A DNA stretch of 40,185 nt from Aeromonas sanarellii (GCF_000820085.1 NZ_CDBN01000078.1:1-40185), one strand, 5' to 3'. Counted from the first letter of the stretch, positions 25,065-37,950 are shown. Numbers and translations: made by a program. The notes: generated by a model not told the origin, from the sequence alone.

Positions 25065-27286
25065 TGAAACCACTACGCTACCTTATCCCTCTCCTGCTGA
25101 TGGCGCAGGGGGCGACGGCCGACGAAGTCTCGGGCCCCCGGCCGCAAGTCCCCGCGCCGGTGCGCAGCCTGGCGCTGAGTTTCGAGCAGATGGCGTCGGC
25201 GCCGGGCACCCTGTCCCTGCGCGGCAATGCCCCGGACGGGCAGGCGGACTTCACCGTGCGGCGCGACGAGGTGGTCACCCGGGCCACGCTGGACCTCGAC
25301 TTCACGCCGTCCCCCTCCCTGCTGCCGCTCATCTCCCAGGTCAAGGTCTACCTCAATGACGAGCTGATGGGGGTCACCGCCCTCACCAAGGAGCAGATGG
25401 GGGAGCGTACCCATGCCCGCATCGAGCTGGATCCGCGCTACGCCAAGGACTTCAACCGGATCAAGGTGAGCTTCGTCGGCCACTACCAGAAGGTGTGCGA
25501 GAACCCGGCGAGCGATACCCTGTGGCTCAACGTCAACCGGGACAGCAAGCTGAGCCTGCAGCTGCAGACCCTGCCGGTGCGCAACGAGCTCTCCTTCTTC
25601 CCCATGCCGTTCCTCGACATGCGGGACAATGGCAAGCTGATCCTGCCCATGGTGTTCAGCGGTGCCGTGCCCCTCGAACAGCAGCAGGCGGCGGCGGTGC
25701 TGGCCTCCTGGTTCGGCACACGGGCGCAGTGGCGGGGGCAGCACTTCCCGGTGCTCATCAACCGCTTGCCCGATCGCAACGGGGTGATCTTCGCCACCAA
25801 CGACGCTCGCCCCGATTTCCTGGCCGACTATCCCGAGGTGAAGGGGCCGACCATCGACATGATCAGCTCCCCCGACAATCCCTATGTGAAGCTGCTGCTG
25901 ATCCTGGGGCGGGATCAGCAGGATCTGCTGACCGCGGTCAGCGGGCTGGCCCGGGGAGAGGTGCTGCTGCGGGGCCAGAGCGTGCGGGTGGACGAGGTGA
26001 AGCCGCTGGCGCCGCGCCAGCCTTACGACGCTCCCAACTGGGTGCGCCTCGATCGCAAGATGCGCTTCGACGAGCTGACGGAGTACCCGGGCCAGCTGCA
26101 GGCCACGGGGCGCCGCCTCTGGCCCATGAGCCTGACGCTGCGCCTGCCGCCGGATCTCTATCTGCTGGGGGAGAGCGGCATCAGGACCGAGCTCAAGTAT
26201 CACCACAGCGCGCCGACCCTGAGGGATGGCTCCCGGCTGGACGTGGCGGTCAACGGCCAGTTCATGAAGTCGTTCCCGCTCGAACCCGGTGAGGTCAAGG
26301 GGGAGCGGTTGCTCACCCTGCCGCTCTGGTTTGCCGACGACGGCGATGCCACGGCGCTGCGGATGCCCGGGCTCAAGACCACCCAGGCCAACAACCTGAG
26401 CTTCTCGTTCGAGTATGCCCAGCAATACATGGGAGGGACGGAGGATGGCCGCTGCGATCTGGTGATGCCGCCGGCCCACCAGGTGCGCATCGACGATGCC
26501 TCCACCATCGACTTCACCGGCTATCGCCATTTCATCGAGATGCCGAACCTCAGGGCCTTCTCCTACGGGGGCTTCCCGTTCAGCCGGATGGCGGATCTCG
26601 CCGACAGCCAGGTGGTCATGCCGGTCAGGCCCCACCCGGAGCAGATCACCACCTTGCTCGACACCCTGGGCGCCATCGGGGCCGAGACCGGGTATCCGGC
26701 CCTCTCCCTGCGTGTCCTCAATGACTGGGAGCAGGCGCGCACGGCGGATCTCGATACCCTGCTCATCGGCACCCTGCCGGAGGAGTTCAGGCGGGATCCG
26801 GAGCCGGACGCCCTGCTGCAGGCCACGCGCAGCTGGGTCAATGAGCCGACGCGCCAGCACAGGGGGGATCTGCTCCACAACATGGCCGATCGCCAGCCCC
26901 AGGCCAGGGTGGGCATGACGGGCAACGACGCCATCGCCGTCATCCTGGGGCTGCAGTCCCCGACCCATGATCAGCGCAGCCTGGTGGCCCTGCTGGCGGA
27001 CGGGCCCGCGGGGGTCAGGCTGCTCAACGACACCCTGCAAACCCCAGCGCAGCGCAACCAGGTGGCGGGCTCGGTGACCCTCATCCGGGAGTCCGGGGTG
27101 AAGAGCCTGGAGGTGGGCGAGCGTTACGAACTGGGCTATCTGCCGTGGTGGGAGCGCCTCTGGCAGCTGTTCGCCCGCTATCCGCTGCGCCTCGCCGGGT
27201 TGACCCTGGTCTGCATGCTGGTGCTGGGCTGGGGCCTGCGGGTGCTGCTCGCCAGTGCCAGTCGCCGCCGTCTGAAGGAAGACTAA
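25061..27286 (+). CDS. bcsB: Cellulose synthase periplasmic subunit BcsB
   Basis: This is a periplasmic protein anchored by one C-terminal membrane helix. It contacts BcsA and guides the glucan chain across the periplasm. It has 741 residues, against about 779 in E. coli. The signal peptide is residues 1-18 or so (LIPLLLMAQGATA). Two repeats of a carbohydrate-binding-like domain and a flavodoxin-like domain fill the body. The anchor is near the end (RLAGLTLVCMLVLGWGLRVLL). The start at ATG 25061 overlaps the bcsA stop (ATGATGA). The ATG at 25064 is the alternative start. The ribosome site AAAGG abuts the start, so translation probably depends on coupling to bcsA. Confidence 0.93.
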   Translation: MMKPLRYLIPLLLMAQGATADEVSGPRPQVPAPVRSLALSFEQMASAPGTLSLRGNAPDGQADFTVRRDEVVTRATLDLDFTPSPSLLPLISQVKVYLNDELMGVTALTKEQMGERTHARIELDPRYAKDFNRIKVSFVGHYQKVCENPASDTLWLNVNRDSKLSLQLQTLPVRNELSFFPMPFLDMRDNGKLILPMVFSGAVPLEQQQAAAVLASWFGTRAQWRGQHFPVLINRLPDRNGVIFATNDARPDFLADYPEVKGPTIDMISSPDNPYVKLLLILGRDQQDLLTAVSGLARGEVLLRGQSVRVDEVKPLAPRQPYDAPNWVRLDRKMRFDELTEYPGQLQATGRRLWPMSLTLRLPPDLYLLGESGIRTELKYHHSAPTLRDGSRLDVAVNGQFMKSFPLEPGEVKGERLLTLPLWFADDGDATALRMPGLKTTQANNLSFSFEYAQQYMGGTEDGRCDLVMPPAHQVRIDDASTIDFTGYRHFIEMPNLRAFSYGGFPFSRMADLADSQVVMPVRPHPEQITTLLDTLGAIGAETGYPALSLRVLNDWEQARTADLDTLLIGTLPEEFRRDPEPDALLQATRSWVNEPTRQHRGDLLHNMADRQPQARVGMTGNDAIAVILGLQSPTHDQRSLVALLADGPAGVRLLNDTLQTPAQRNQVAGSVTLIRESGVKSLEVGERYELGYLPWWERLWQLFARYPLRLAGLTLVCMLVLGWGLRVLLASASRRRLKED

Positions 27287-27289
27287 GAG

Positions 27290-28399
27290 ATGACTCAGAT
27301 GAAGAATGCCTGTGGAGCCCTGATCCTCTGGGTCCTCTGTTCCCTGCCGGCCCTGGCCGCCTGTCACTGGCCGGAGTGGGACCATTTTCGCCAGCACTAC
27401 ATCAGCGAGGAGGGTAGGGTCATCGATCCTGCCGACGGTCGCCGGATCACCACCTCGGAAGGGCAGAGCTACGGCCTCTTCTTCGCCCTGGTCAACGACG
27501 ACAGGGAGACCTTCGCCCGCCTGCTCGACTGGACCGAGCGGGAGCTCGCCCAGGGCGATCTGACCGGCTTCCTGCCGTCCTGGCTCTGGGGACGGCGGGA
27601 GGACGGCAGCTGGGGCGTGCAGGACGAGAACAGCGCCTCCGACTCGGATCTCTGGATAGCCTACAGCCTGCTGGAGGCGGGGCGCCTGTGGGACAACCAC
27701 AGCTACTCGGCCATCGGTACCCTGCTGCTGCGCCGCATCGCCCGGGAAGAGGTGGCCAGCCTGCCGGGGCTGGGGCCGGTGCTGCTGCCCGGTGCGAAAG
27801 GCTATGAGGGGGAGGGGCGCTGGACCCTGAACCCGAGCTACCTGCCCCCGCAACTGCTGGCCCGCTTCGCCCCCTTCAAGGGACCCTGGGGAGAGATGAG
27901 GGCCCTGTTGCCCAGGCTGCTGCAGGAGAGCGCGCCCCTGGGCTTTGCCCCCGACTGGGTGGACTGGCAGACGGACAAGGGGTGGCAGGTGACGGCGGAC
28001 AAGGGCGATCTCGGCAGCTATGACGCCATCCGCGTCTACCTCTGGCTCGGCACGTTGAGCGAGGAGGATCCCGCCAGGGCGCCCCTGGTGGCGCACTTCG
28101 CCCCCATGCTGGCGAGCACGGCCGCACAGGGCGCTGTTCCCGAGCGGGTCGACACCCGCAGCGCCCAGACCAGGGGCAAGGGGCCGGCCGGCTTTGCCGC
28201 CGCCCTGCTGCCCCTCTCCCGGGGCGGACCCATGGAGGCCACCCTGCGCGGCCAGGTGTCGGCCCATGGCCTGGATGCCGACGCCTATTACGGCAGCGTA
28301 CTGAGCCTGTTCGGGGCCGGCTGGGATCAGGGGCGCTACCGCTTCGCCGCCGACGGCACCCTGCAACCGGACTGGAGCGCGTCATGCCGGGCAGAGTGA
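27290..28399 (+). CDS. bcsZ: Periplasmic endo-1,4-glucanase BcsZ (GH8)
   Basis: This is a family GH8 cellulase of 369 residues, exported to the periplasm, where it trims or releases misaligned chains during cellulose synthesis. The signal peptide is about 1-23 (CSLPALA). The catalytic acid is Glu57 (ITTSEGQSYGL) and the base is an Asp in SASDSDLWIAYSL (118-120). The conserved NPSYLPP and YDAIRVYLW stretches are present. ATG 27290 lies three bases after bcsB. An in-frame ATG at 27299 is an alternative. It overlaps bcsC by 16 bases. Confidence 0.94.
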   Translation: MTQMKNACGALILWVLCSLPALAACHWPEWDHFRQHYISEEGRVIDPADGRRITTSEGQSYGLFFALVNDDRETFARLLDWTERELAQGDLTGFLPSWLWGRREDGSWGVQDENSASDSDLWIAYSLLEAGRLWDNHSYSAIGTLLLRRIAREEVASLPGLGPVLLPGAKGYEGEGRWTLNPSYLPPQLLARFAPFKGPWGEMRALLPRLLQESAPLGFAPDWVDWQTDKGWQVTADKGDLGSYDAIRVYLWLGTLSEEDPARAPLVAHFAPMLASTAAQGAVPERVDTRSAQTRGKGPAGFAAALLPLSRGGPMEATLRGQVSAHGLDADAYYGSVLSLFGAGWDQGRYRFAADGTLQPDWSASCRAE

Positions 28400-31300
28400 T
28401 CCTGGGGGGCCTGCTCGCCTGTCTGGTGAGCGGCGCCCTGGCGCAGGAGACGGTACGGCCTGTGCCCTGGCTGCTGGAACAGGTCAGGATAGGGGAGGCC
28501 CGCGGGCGGGAAGATCTCGTCAGCAACAGCCTCTACTCCCTCTCCCTGGTGGAGCCGGATCACCCCGAACTGCTGGCGGCCCAGGCGCGCCAGGCCCTGC
28601 GCCAGGGCAAGACCAGGGAGGCCGAGGCGCTGCTCGCCCGGCTCGGCAAGCTGGATCCAGACTCCCCCCTCTATCGCCAGGGCATGGCGAATCTCGCCCT
28701 GAGCGAGCCGGCCCGGCGCCAGCAGCTGCAACAGGCGAGGCTGCTGACCAACGCCGGTCGCCTCGAGGAGGCGGAGCGCCTCTATCGCACCCTGTTCTCG
28801 GGGGATCTGCCCCCCAATCTCGAGGTGGCGGTGGAGTACGCCCTGTTGCAGACGCACATCCCCGCCATGAAGGCGAAGGGGCTGGCGGCCCTGGAGGCGC
28901 TGAACCGGCAATATCCGGGCGAGCCCAGGGTGCGGGGCGGGCTGGCTCGCCACTACCTGGCGGGCGGACGCCAGGAGGAGGCCCTGGATCTGCTGCGCCA
29001 GATGGCGCGGGATCCGTACCAGCGGGACGAGGCCGCCGAGATCTGGTTCGCCCATGTCGAGACCATGCCGGTCGGGCCCGGGAGCATGGCGGCGCTGCAG
29101 GAGTACATAGTGCTGTTCGGTGAGGGGGCGGATACCACCAAAGCCGAGGCGATGCTCGAGACCCAGGAGGCGCAGTGGGCCTCGCCCGCCTACCGCTCGC
29201 GCCAGTCGGCGCTGGCGCGCACCGCCGGCGGCACCGCCTCCATCGCCGAACTGCGGCAGGCCCTGGCCGCCAATCCCGGGGATCCCGAGCTGATGGGGGC
29301 CCTGGGGCAGGCCTACTCCCGCAACGATCAGCGGGCGCTCGCCATCGCCCAGTTCGAGCGGGTGCTGGCACACCCCGAGGCGACCGACAAGGACAAATGG
29401 CGCAGCCTGCTGGCCACCAACCGCTACTGGCTGCTGGTGAGCCAGGGGCGCAGCGCCCTCGAACGGGAGCAGTGGGGGGAGGCGGCGACCCTGTATCGCC
29501 GTGCCATCGCCCAGGATGGTCGTGAGCCCGAGGCCTGGCTGGGCCTGGGGGACAGCGAGCGTGGCCGTCATCGCGACGCCGACGCGGAGTCCGCCTACCG
29601 CAGGGCGCTCGCCATGGGGGGCGCACGGGAGCGGGCACTGGCCCGCCTGTTCGACCTCTACAAGGAGCAGGATCCGGCGCGGGCCCTGGCTCTGCTGGCG
29701 CAGCACGGCACTCCGGCCATGCAGGCCGAGGGCAAGCGGCTCAAGGCCGGGCTGTTGCAGGAGGAGGCCGACCGGCTCGATCGGGACGGCCAGCTCGCGC
29801 AGGCGCTCACCCGGCGTGAGCAGGCGCTCACCCTCACCCCGGACGAGCCCTGGCTGGCCTACCGGGTGGCCGATACCCGGGCCCGCCTCGGGGAGGCCGG
29901 GAGCGGGGAGCGGCTCTTGCGGGAACGGCTGGCGGCGCGGCCCCAGGACGCCGCCCTGCGCTACGCCACCGCCCTCTATCTCTCGGGGCAGGACAAGACG
30001 GTGGAGGCGAGAGGGGTGCTGGCCGCCATCCCCAGGTCCGGCTGGACACAGGACATGGATGCGCTGGATCGGCGCCTTGCCCGCGGCGAGGTGCTGGCCA
30101 AGGCCAGGGCGAGCCATGCCCGGGGAGATGATGCCGGGGCCGAGCGGCTGCTCCAGCCGCTGCAACCCGATGAGGAGGTGACCCTGATGCTGGCGGACTG
30201 GGCCTCCGAGCGGGGGGAGCTTGCCCTGGCCGAGCACCATTACCGCCAGGTGCTGGCCCGCACGCCGCAGCAGCCCGAGGCCAGGCTCGGCATGGCCGAA
30301 CTGGCCCGGGCCAGGGGGGACGGGGCTGAGGCCCGGCGCTGGCTGCCGGCCTGGCCGGTCAGCCCGCTGCCCCCGGAGGCGTTCAACTACTACCGCCGGG
30401 TGGCGAACCTCTATCAGGCGCTGGGAGAAGGCGAAACGGCCGGGGCCATCTTCGCCGGCTACGAGCCCCTGGTGTCGGAGCAACCGGCCTCCCAGCAGAC
30501 GGCCCTGTTCTGGCGCGATGCGGCCCGCCAGCGCTTCGCGGCCCACGACACCGAGGGAGCCCTGGTGCGGGATCGCAAGGGGCTGGTGGCCGCAGGCCTC
30601 GCCCCCCGCGAAGTGCTGGACGAGGGGGAACTGACCCGGCTGGCCCGCAGCCAGGACGGGGAGGGGTGGCTGGCGTCCGGCCTGCGCAGCGATCTCGACA
30701 GGCATTACCGGCAGAGCCAGACCACCCTCTCCCTCGACAGCGATTACTGGGGATCCAGCGGTACCGGGGGCTACTCGGATCTACGGGCCCTGACCCAGAT
30801 GGCGCAGCTGGATACCCCCCTGGCCGGTGGCACCGCCTTCGGCCGGCTGGAGCTGGTCGACATGGATGCGGGGCAACTGCCGGACTCCCCTTACCGGGTG
30901 CAGTTCGGTACCTGCGCCGCCCGCGACTGCCGGGGGCAGGAGCACCAGCAGAGTCGGGGCACCACCCTGGCGGCGGGCTGGCAGCGGGAGAACTGGGCCT
31001 TCGATCTCGGTACCACGCCGCTCGGCTTCGAGGTGGTGGACTGGGTCGGTGGTGCCACCGTGACCGGTGAGTGGCGCGAACTGGGGTGGGGGCTCACCCT
31101 CTCCCGGCGGCCCGTCAGCAGTTCACTGCTCTCCTACGCGGGGACGGTGGATCCGGGGACGGGCATCAGCTGGGGCGGGGTGCGAGCGAACGGGGTGCGC
31201 CTCGATCTCAGCCATGATCTGGGGGGCGCCGTCGGCTTCTGGGGCAGCGCCCAGCAGCACCTGCTGACCGGCAAGAACGTGCCGGACAACTGGCGCACCC

Positions 31301-31827
31301 GGCTCATGGGGGGGGGTTACTACAAGTTCGTCAACGAGACGCACCGCCGCGCCAGCGTGGGGCTCAGCACCATGCTGTGGCATTACCAGCAGGATCTGGG
31401 CGGCTACACCCTGGGGCAGGGGGGCTACTACAGCCCGCAAGGGTACTTCTCGCTGTCGGTGCCGGTCAGCTACCGGCAGCGCACGCCGGACTGGTCCTGG
31501 GAGCTGGGCGGTTCCGGTTCCTGGTCCCACTCCCGCACCGACGACAGCCGTCGCTACCCGCTGGAGGGCCTGCTGCCCACCGGCTTGCCGGACAGCAACG
31601 CCCCCGTGCAGGGGGGCAGCAGCAGCGGCTTCGGCTATACCCTGAACGCCGTGGTGGAGCACCGGCTGACCGAGCACTGGCGCATCGGCGGGCGGGTGGA
31701 CATCCAGCAGGCGGATGACTATGCCCCCAGCCATGCCACTCTCTTCCTGCGCTACACCTTCAAGCCCTGGCAGGGGGATCTCGACATGCCGCCGAGGCCC
31801 CTGACCCCCTACGCCGACTTTGACTGA
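28384..31827 (+). CDS. bcsC: Cellulose export outer-membrane protein BcsC
   Basis: This is the outer-membrane exporter of 1147 residues. The signal peptide is residues 1-20 (SGALA). A long alpha-solenoid of TPR repeats fills about 30-780 and spans the periplasm (for example GRLEEAERLYRTLF, GRQEEALDLLRQMA). The C-terminal third is the outer-membrane beta barrel. The last strand ends ATLFLRYTF, and a tail of about 17 residues follows (ending TPYADFD), so the protein does not end on the usual terminal aromatic. The start lies inside bcsZ, with GGAG seven bases before. It is the last gene of the operon, with a terminator directly after it. Confidence 0.93.
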   Translation: MPGRVILGGLLACLVSGALAQETVRPVPWLLEQVRIGEARGREDLVSNSLYSLSLVEPDHPELLAAQARQALRQGKTREAEALLARLGKLDPDSPLYRQGMANLALSEPARRQQLQQARLLTNAGRLEEAERLYRTLFSGDLPPNLEVAVEYALLQTHIPAMKAKGLAALEALNRQYPGEPRVRGGLARHYLAGGRQEEALDLLRQMARDPYQRDEAAEIWFAHVETMPVGPGSMAALQEYIVLFGEGADTTKAEAMLETQEAQWASPAYRSRQSALARTAGGTASIAELRQALAANPGDPELMGALGQAYSRNDQRALAIAQFERVLAHPEATDKDKWRSLLATNRYWLLVSQGRSALEREQWGEAATLYRRAIAQDGREPEAWLGLGDSERGRHRDADAESAYRRALAMGGARERALARLFDLYKEQDPARALALLAQHGTPAMQAEGKRLKAGLLQEEADRLDRDGQLAQALTRREQALTLTPDEPWLAYRVADTRARLGEAGSGERLLRERLAARPQDAALRYATALYLSGQDKTVEARGVLAAIPRSGWTQDMDALDRRLARGEVLAKARASHARGDDAGAERLLQPLQPDEEVTLMLADWASERGELALAEHHYRQVLARTPQQPEARLGMAELARARGDGAEARRWLPAWPVSPLPPEAFNYYRRVANLYQALGEGETAGAIFAGYEPLVSEQPASQQTALFWRDAARQRFAAHDTEGALVRDRKGLVAAGLAPREVLDEGELTRLARSQDGEGWLASGLRSDLDRHYRQSQTTLSLDSDYWGSSGTGGYSDLRALTQMAQLDTPLAGGTAFGRLELVDMDAGQLPDSPYRVQFGTCAARDCRGQEHQQSRGTTLAAGWQRENWAFDLGTTPLGFEVVDWVGGATVTGEWRELGWGLTLSRRPVSSSLLSYAGTVDPGTGISWGGVRANGVRLDLSHDLGGAVGFWGSAQQHLLTGKNVPDNWRTRLMGGGYYKFVNETHRRASVGLSTMLWHYQQDLGGYTLGQGGYYSPQGYFSLSVPVSYRQRTPDWSWELGGSGSWSHSRTDDSRRYPLEGLLPTGLPDSNAPVQGGSSSGFGYTLNAVVEHRLTEHWRIGGRVDIQQADDYAPSHATLFLRYTFKPWQGDLDMPPRPLTPYADFD

Positions 31828-31830
31828 CAG

Positions 31831-31860
31831 GGGCGCCCGGCCTGGCCGGGCGCCCTCATT
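31831..31860. terminator. Bidirectional terminator between bcsC and dmeR
   Basis: A perfect 10-bp GC stem (31831-31840 with 31846-31855, loop CCTGG) lies between the convergent bcsC and dmeR stops. It is followed by TCATTT on the + strand, which is part of the dmeR stop region. Confidence 0.72.
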
Positions 31861-32131
31861 TCAGATAGGAACGCAGCACCCGCACCACCTGGTCCAGATC
31901 CTCCAGCCGCTCGGCCGGGGTCGCCTCCTCGGCACCCAGATGCTCGCGCATGTGTCCCTCCAGCACCTCCAGCATCAGGCCGTTGATGGCGCCGCGGATG
32001 GCGGCGATCTGCTGCAGGATGGCGGCACAGTCGCTCCCCTGCTCCAGGGCGCTCTCCAGGGCGCCGGTCTGGCCCTTGATGCGGCGCACCCGCGCCAGCA
32101 GCTTCTTCTTGCCGTGAATGGTGTGTGACAT
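31856..32131 (-). CDS. dmeR: Ni(II)/Co(II)-responsive repressor DmeR (RcnR/CsoR family)
   Basis: This is an all-helical metal-sensing repressor of 91 residues. The metal ligands of E. coli RcnR occupy the same positions: His3, Cys35, His60 and His64. This separates it from the formaldehyde sensor FrmR and from copper-sensing CsoR. The body (ILQQIAAIRGAINGLMLEVLEGH) is the family core. It is divergent from the CDF exporter dmeF, and an RcnR-like operator sits between them. By family precedent, the apo-protein represses the exporter and nickel or cobalt releases it. ATG 32131 has GAGAGGA upstream on the - strand. I use dmeR because of the dmeF partner; rcnR-like would also be correct. Confidence 0.88.
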   Translation of the reverse strand: MSHTIHGKKKLLARVRRIKGQTGALESALEQGSDCAAILQQIAAIRGAINGLMLEVLEGHMREHLGAEEATPAERLEDLDQVVRVLRSYLK

Positions 32132-32154
32132 GCAGGATCCTCTCGCGCAATAAA

Positions 32155-32175
32155 ACTATACTGGGGTATAGTATA
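32155..32175. promoter_or_regulatory. Operator of the dmeR-dmeF divergent region
   Basis: The inverted repeat ACTATA (32155-32160) and TATAGT (32167-32172) flanks CTGGGG. Within it, TACT (32159-32162), a seven-base G4-containing spacer and AGTA (32170-32173) reproduce the spacing of the RcnR half-site, TACT-G6-N-AGTA. It sits in the 71 bases between the two start codons, so one site could control both genes. Confidence 0.8.
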
Positions 32176-32202
32176 TTGCATCCTCGTCTTCAGGAGAAAT
32201 CC

Positions 32203-33147
32203 ATGTCATCCCTCACCTCATGTCACTGCCACCAACCCGTCGTGCACCAGGGCAACCCCCTTGCGGAGCAGAAGACACGCTGGGCCGTGCTGCTCACCGT
32301 CATCATGATGGTGGCGGAAATCGGCGGCGGCTGGTTCTACAACTCCATGGCGCTGCTGGCAGACGGCTGGCACATGAGCTCCCATGCCCTGGCCCTCGGG
32401 CTCTCCGTGCTGGCCTATCGCGCCGCCCGCCACTTCGCCCGGGATCACAGGTTCAGCTTCGGCACCTGGAAGATCGAGGTGCTGGGGGGCTTCAGCAGCG
32501 CCCTGCTGCTGGTGGGGGTGGTGGGAGTGATGCTGTTCGAGTCGGTGGCCAGGCTGCTGAATCCCAGCCCCATCCACTACCAGCAGGCGATCGGCATCGC
32601 CCTGCTGGGCCTGCTGGTCAACCTGGCGTGCGCCTGGCTGCTCAAGGACGATCACGGCCATCACCACGGTCATCATCACGACCACCATGATGATCATCAC
32701 CACGGCCATGACCATCATCACGGTCATCAGGATCTGAACCTGCGCGCCGCCTACCTCCACGTGCTGGCGGACGCGGCCACCTCGGTGCTGGCCATAGTGG
32801 CGCTGGTGGGGGGCATGCTGTGGGGGGCCGACTGGCTGGATCCCCTGATGGGCATAGTGGGGGCCGTGCTGGTGGCGATCTGGGCCCGGGGGCTGCTGCG
32901 GGACACGGGGCGCGTGTTGCTGGATGCGGAGATGGACGCCCCCCTGGTGGCGGAGATCCGCGAGGTGATAGCCGAGCTGCCGGGCGCCGAGATCCGCGAT
33001 CTGCACGTCTGGCGGGTGGGGCAGGCGCAGTATGCCGCCGCGATGTCGTTGCAGATGACGACCCCCTTGCCGGCACAGGCGATCCGCGAGCGGCTCGCCA
33101 TCCACGAGGAGCTGGTGCACCTGACCATAGAGGTGGCCGGAGGCTGA
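32203..33147 (+). CDS. dmeF: Cation diffusion facilitator DmeF (Co/Ni efflux)
   Basis: This is an inner-membrane proton-coupled metal exporter of the CDF family, 314 residues with six membrane spans. The metal-site helices are seen in MALLADGWHMSSHALALGLSV and LHVLADAATSVLAIVALVGG. The loop between spans 4 and 5 is very His-rich: 17 histidines in residues 151-175. The N-terminus has a Cys-His-Cys-His cluster (residues 7-10). A C-terminal cytoplasmic domain follows (LHVWRVGQAQYAAAMSL). ATG 32203 has AGGAG at 32192-32196. It is divergent from dmeR. DmeF proteins chiefly export cobalt and nickel, and specificity here rests on the DmeR partner. Confidence 0.92.
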   Translation: MSSLTSCHCHQPVVHQGNPLAEQKTRWAVLLTVIMMVAEIGGGWFYNSMALLADGWHMSSHALALGLSVLAYRAARHFARDHRFSFGTWKIEVLGGFSSALLLVGVVGVMLFESVARLLNPSPIHYQQAIGIALLGLLVNLACAWLLKDDHGHHHGHHHDHHDDHHHGHDHHHGHQDLNLRAAYLHVLADAATSVLAIVALVGGMLWGADWLDPLMGIVGAVLVAIWARGLLRDTGRVLLDAEMDAPLVAEIREVIAELPGAEIRDLHVWRVGQAQYAAAMSLQMTTPLPAQAIRERLAIHEELVHLTIEVAGG

Positions 33148-33160
33148 GGTCCCGCCGGGC

Positions 33161-33565
33161 TCAGCGCTGTCCCTCGCTGCCCCCCAGATCCTGCCAGAGG
33201 GAGCCCAGCATCAGCCTGAGCAGCAATCCCGGGGGGTCATCGAGCAGTTGGCCTGGCTCCAGCAGCAGGTGGCCGTCGGCGCGAAAACCCAGGCTGGCGT
33301 GGACCTTGCCCTCCTCGCCGCACACCTGGATGAGGCCGTTCAGGGCACCCCGTTCGCCGGGCTGGCAGCGCAGGCGCAGCTCCCGCGGCTCTCCCAGCAG
33401 GGTGAAGGAGCGGGAGAGGGGCGGACTCTCCTCGTAGTCCGGCCAGTTGAAGAAGTGGTAGCGCTCGGCGAGCGCACCGGCCTGCTGGCAGAATTGATCG
33501 AACAGCTGGGCAATCCCCTGATACTCCTGATCCAGCCGCCTCGCCTGCTCCTCAATCCGTTTCAT
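33161..33565 (-). CDS. Hypothetical protein, 134 residues
   Basis: I do not recognise this protein. It has no signal peptide and no membrane span. The first 35 residues look helical and may form a coiled coil (EEQARRLDQEYQGIAQLFDQF). The middle contains an aromatic patch, RYHFFNWPDY, and two short beta-like stretches (SRSFTLLGEPRELRLRC; GKVHASLGFRADG). The C-terminus is leucine-rich (LLLRLMLGSLWQDL). Codon use matches the neighbours, and no + strand frame over it looks more like a gene. ATG 33565 has only a weak ribosome site. It converges on dmeF with 13 bases between the stops and is divergent from pulA. Confidence 0.6.
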   Translation of the reverse strand: MKRIEEQARRLDQEYQGIAQLFDQFCQQAGALAERYHFFNWPDYEESPPLSRSFTLLGEPRELRLRCQPGERGALNGLIQVCGEEGKVHASLGFRADGHLLLEPGQLLDDPPGLLLRLMLGSLWQDLGGSEGQR

Positions 33566-33829
33566 CTCTCATGGCTCCCTCTATCCACTTGATTAGGCAT
33601 TGATTTCGCCCGTATTCCCCATCTCTCTGCTGGTATGGGCCGAAAGTGCCTGCCGGTCTGTGAGCCCGATCCAATTTTCGTTATGAAAACGTTATCTTGT
33701 TGAAACGGGTTGGTTTTTTTTGCCCATCCGCTCACATTTACGACAATCTCCGCTGATTAATATGACACCGCTCGGCCACGACCGGGCACCTCGAGTATCG
33801 AGACCAACTACAGCGGGAATTATAAAAAA
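33566..33829 (+). promoter_or_regulatory. Promoter region of the pullulanase gene
   Basis: This is a 264-base non-coding stretch, AT-richer than its surroundings. A GAAAACGTTATC element at 33685-33696 resembles a LacI/GalR-type operator half. A TTTACG/TAATAT pair near 33740 and 33760 is a poor promoter with short spacing. I did not find a convincing MalT box or CRP site. Confidence 0.35.
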
Positions 33830-37864
<4,035 letters not shown>

Positions 37865-37878
37865 GCCTTCCCATTGAG

Positions 37879-37904
37879 CCCGGGGCTGGCTCGGCAGCCC
37901 CGGG
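37879..37904 (+). terminator. First hairpin after pulA
   Basis: A perfect 10-bp GC stem (37879-37888 with 37895-37904, loop GCTCGG) begins 14 bases after the stop. It lacks a T tract (TTGAATT follows). It may act as an RNA stabiliser ahead of the true terminator at 37951. Confidence 0.6.
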
Positions 37905-37950
37905 TTGAATTCCGCCTCGCCAAGGGCGGGATAACACCGAGAGAGTAAGC

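Noticed and set aside
31856..32131. Assignment as the formaldehyde sensor FrmR or copper sensor CsoR
   Set aside because: His3 and His64 together with Cys35 and His60 are the RcnR nickel/cobalt set, and the neighbour is a CDF exporter, not a formaldehyde dehydrogenase or copper ATPase.
32640..32735. The CAT/CAC-rich stretch as a DNA repeat or CRISPR-like element
   Set aside because: It is in frame within dmeF, encodes the histidine loop, and has no regular repeat-spacer structure.
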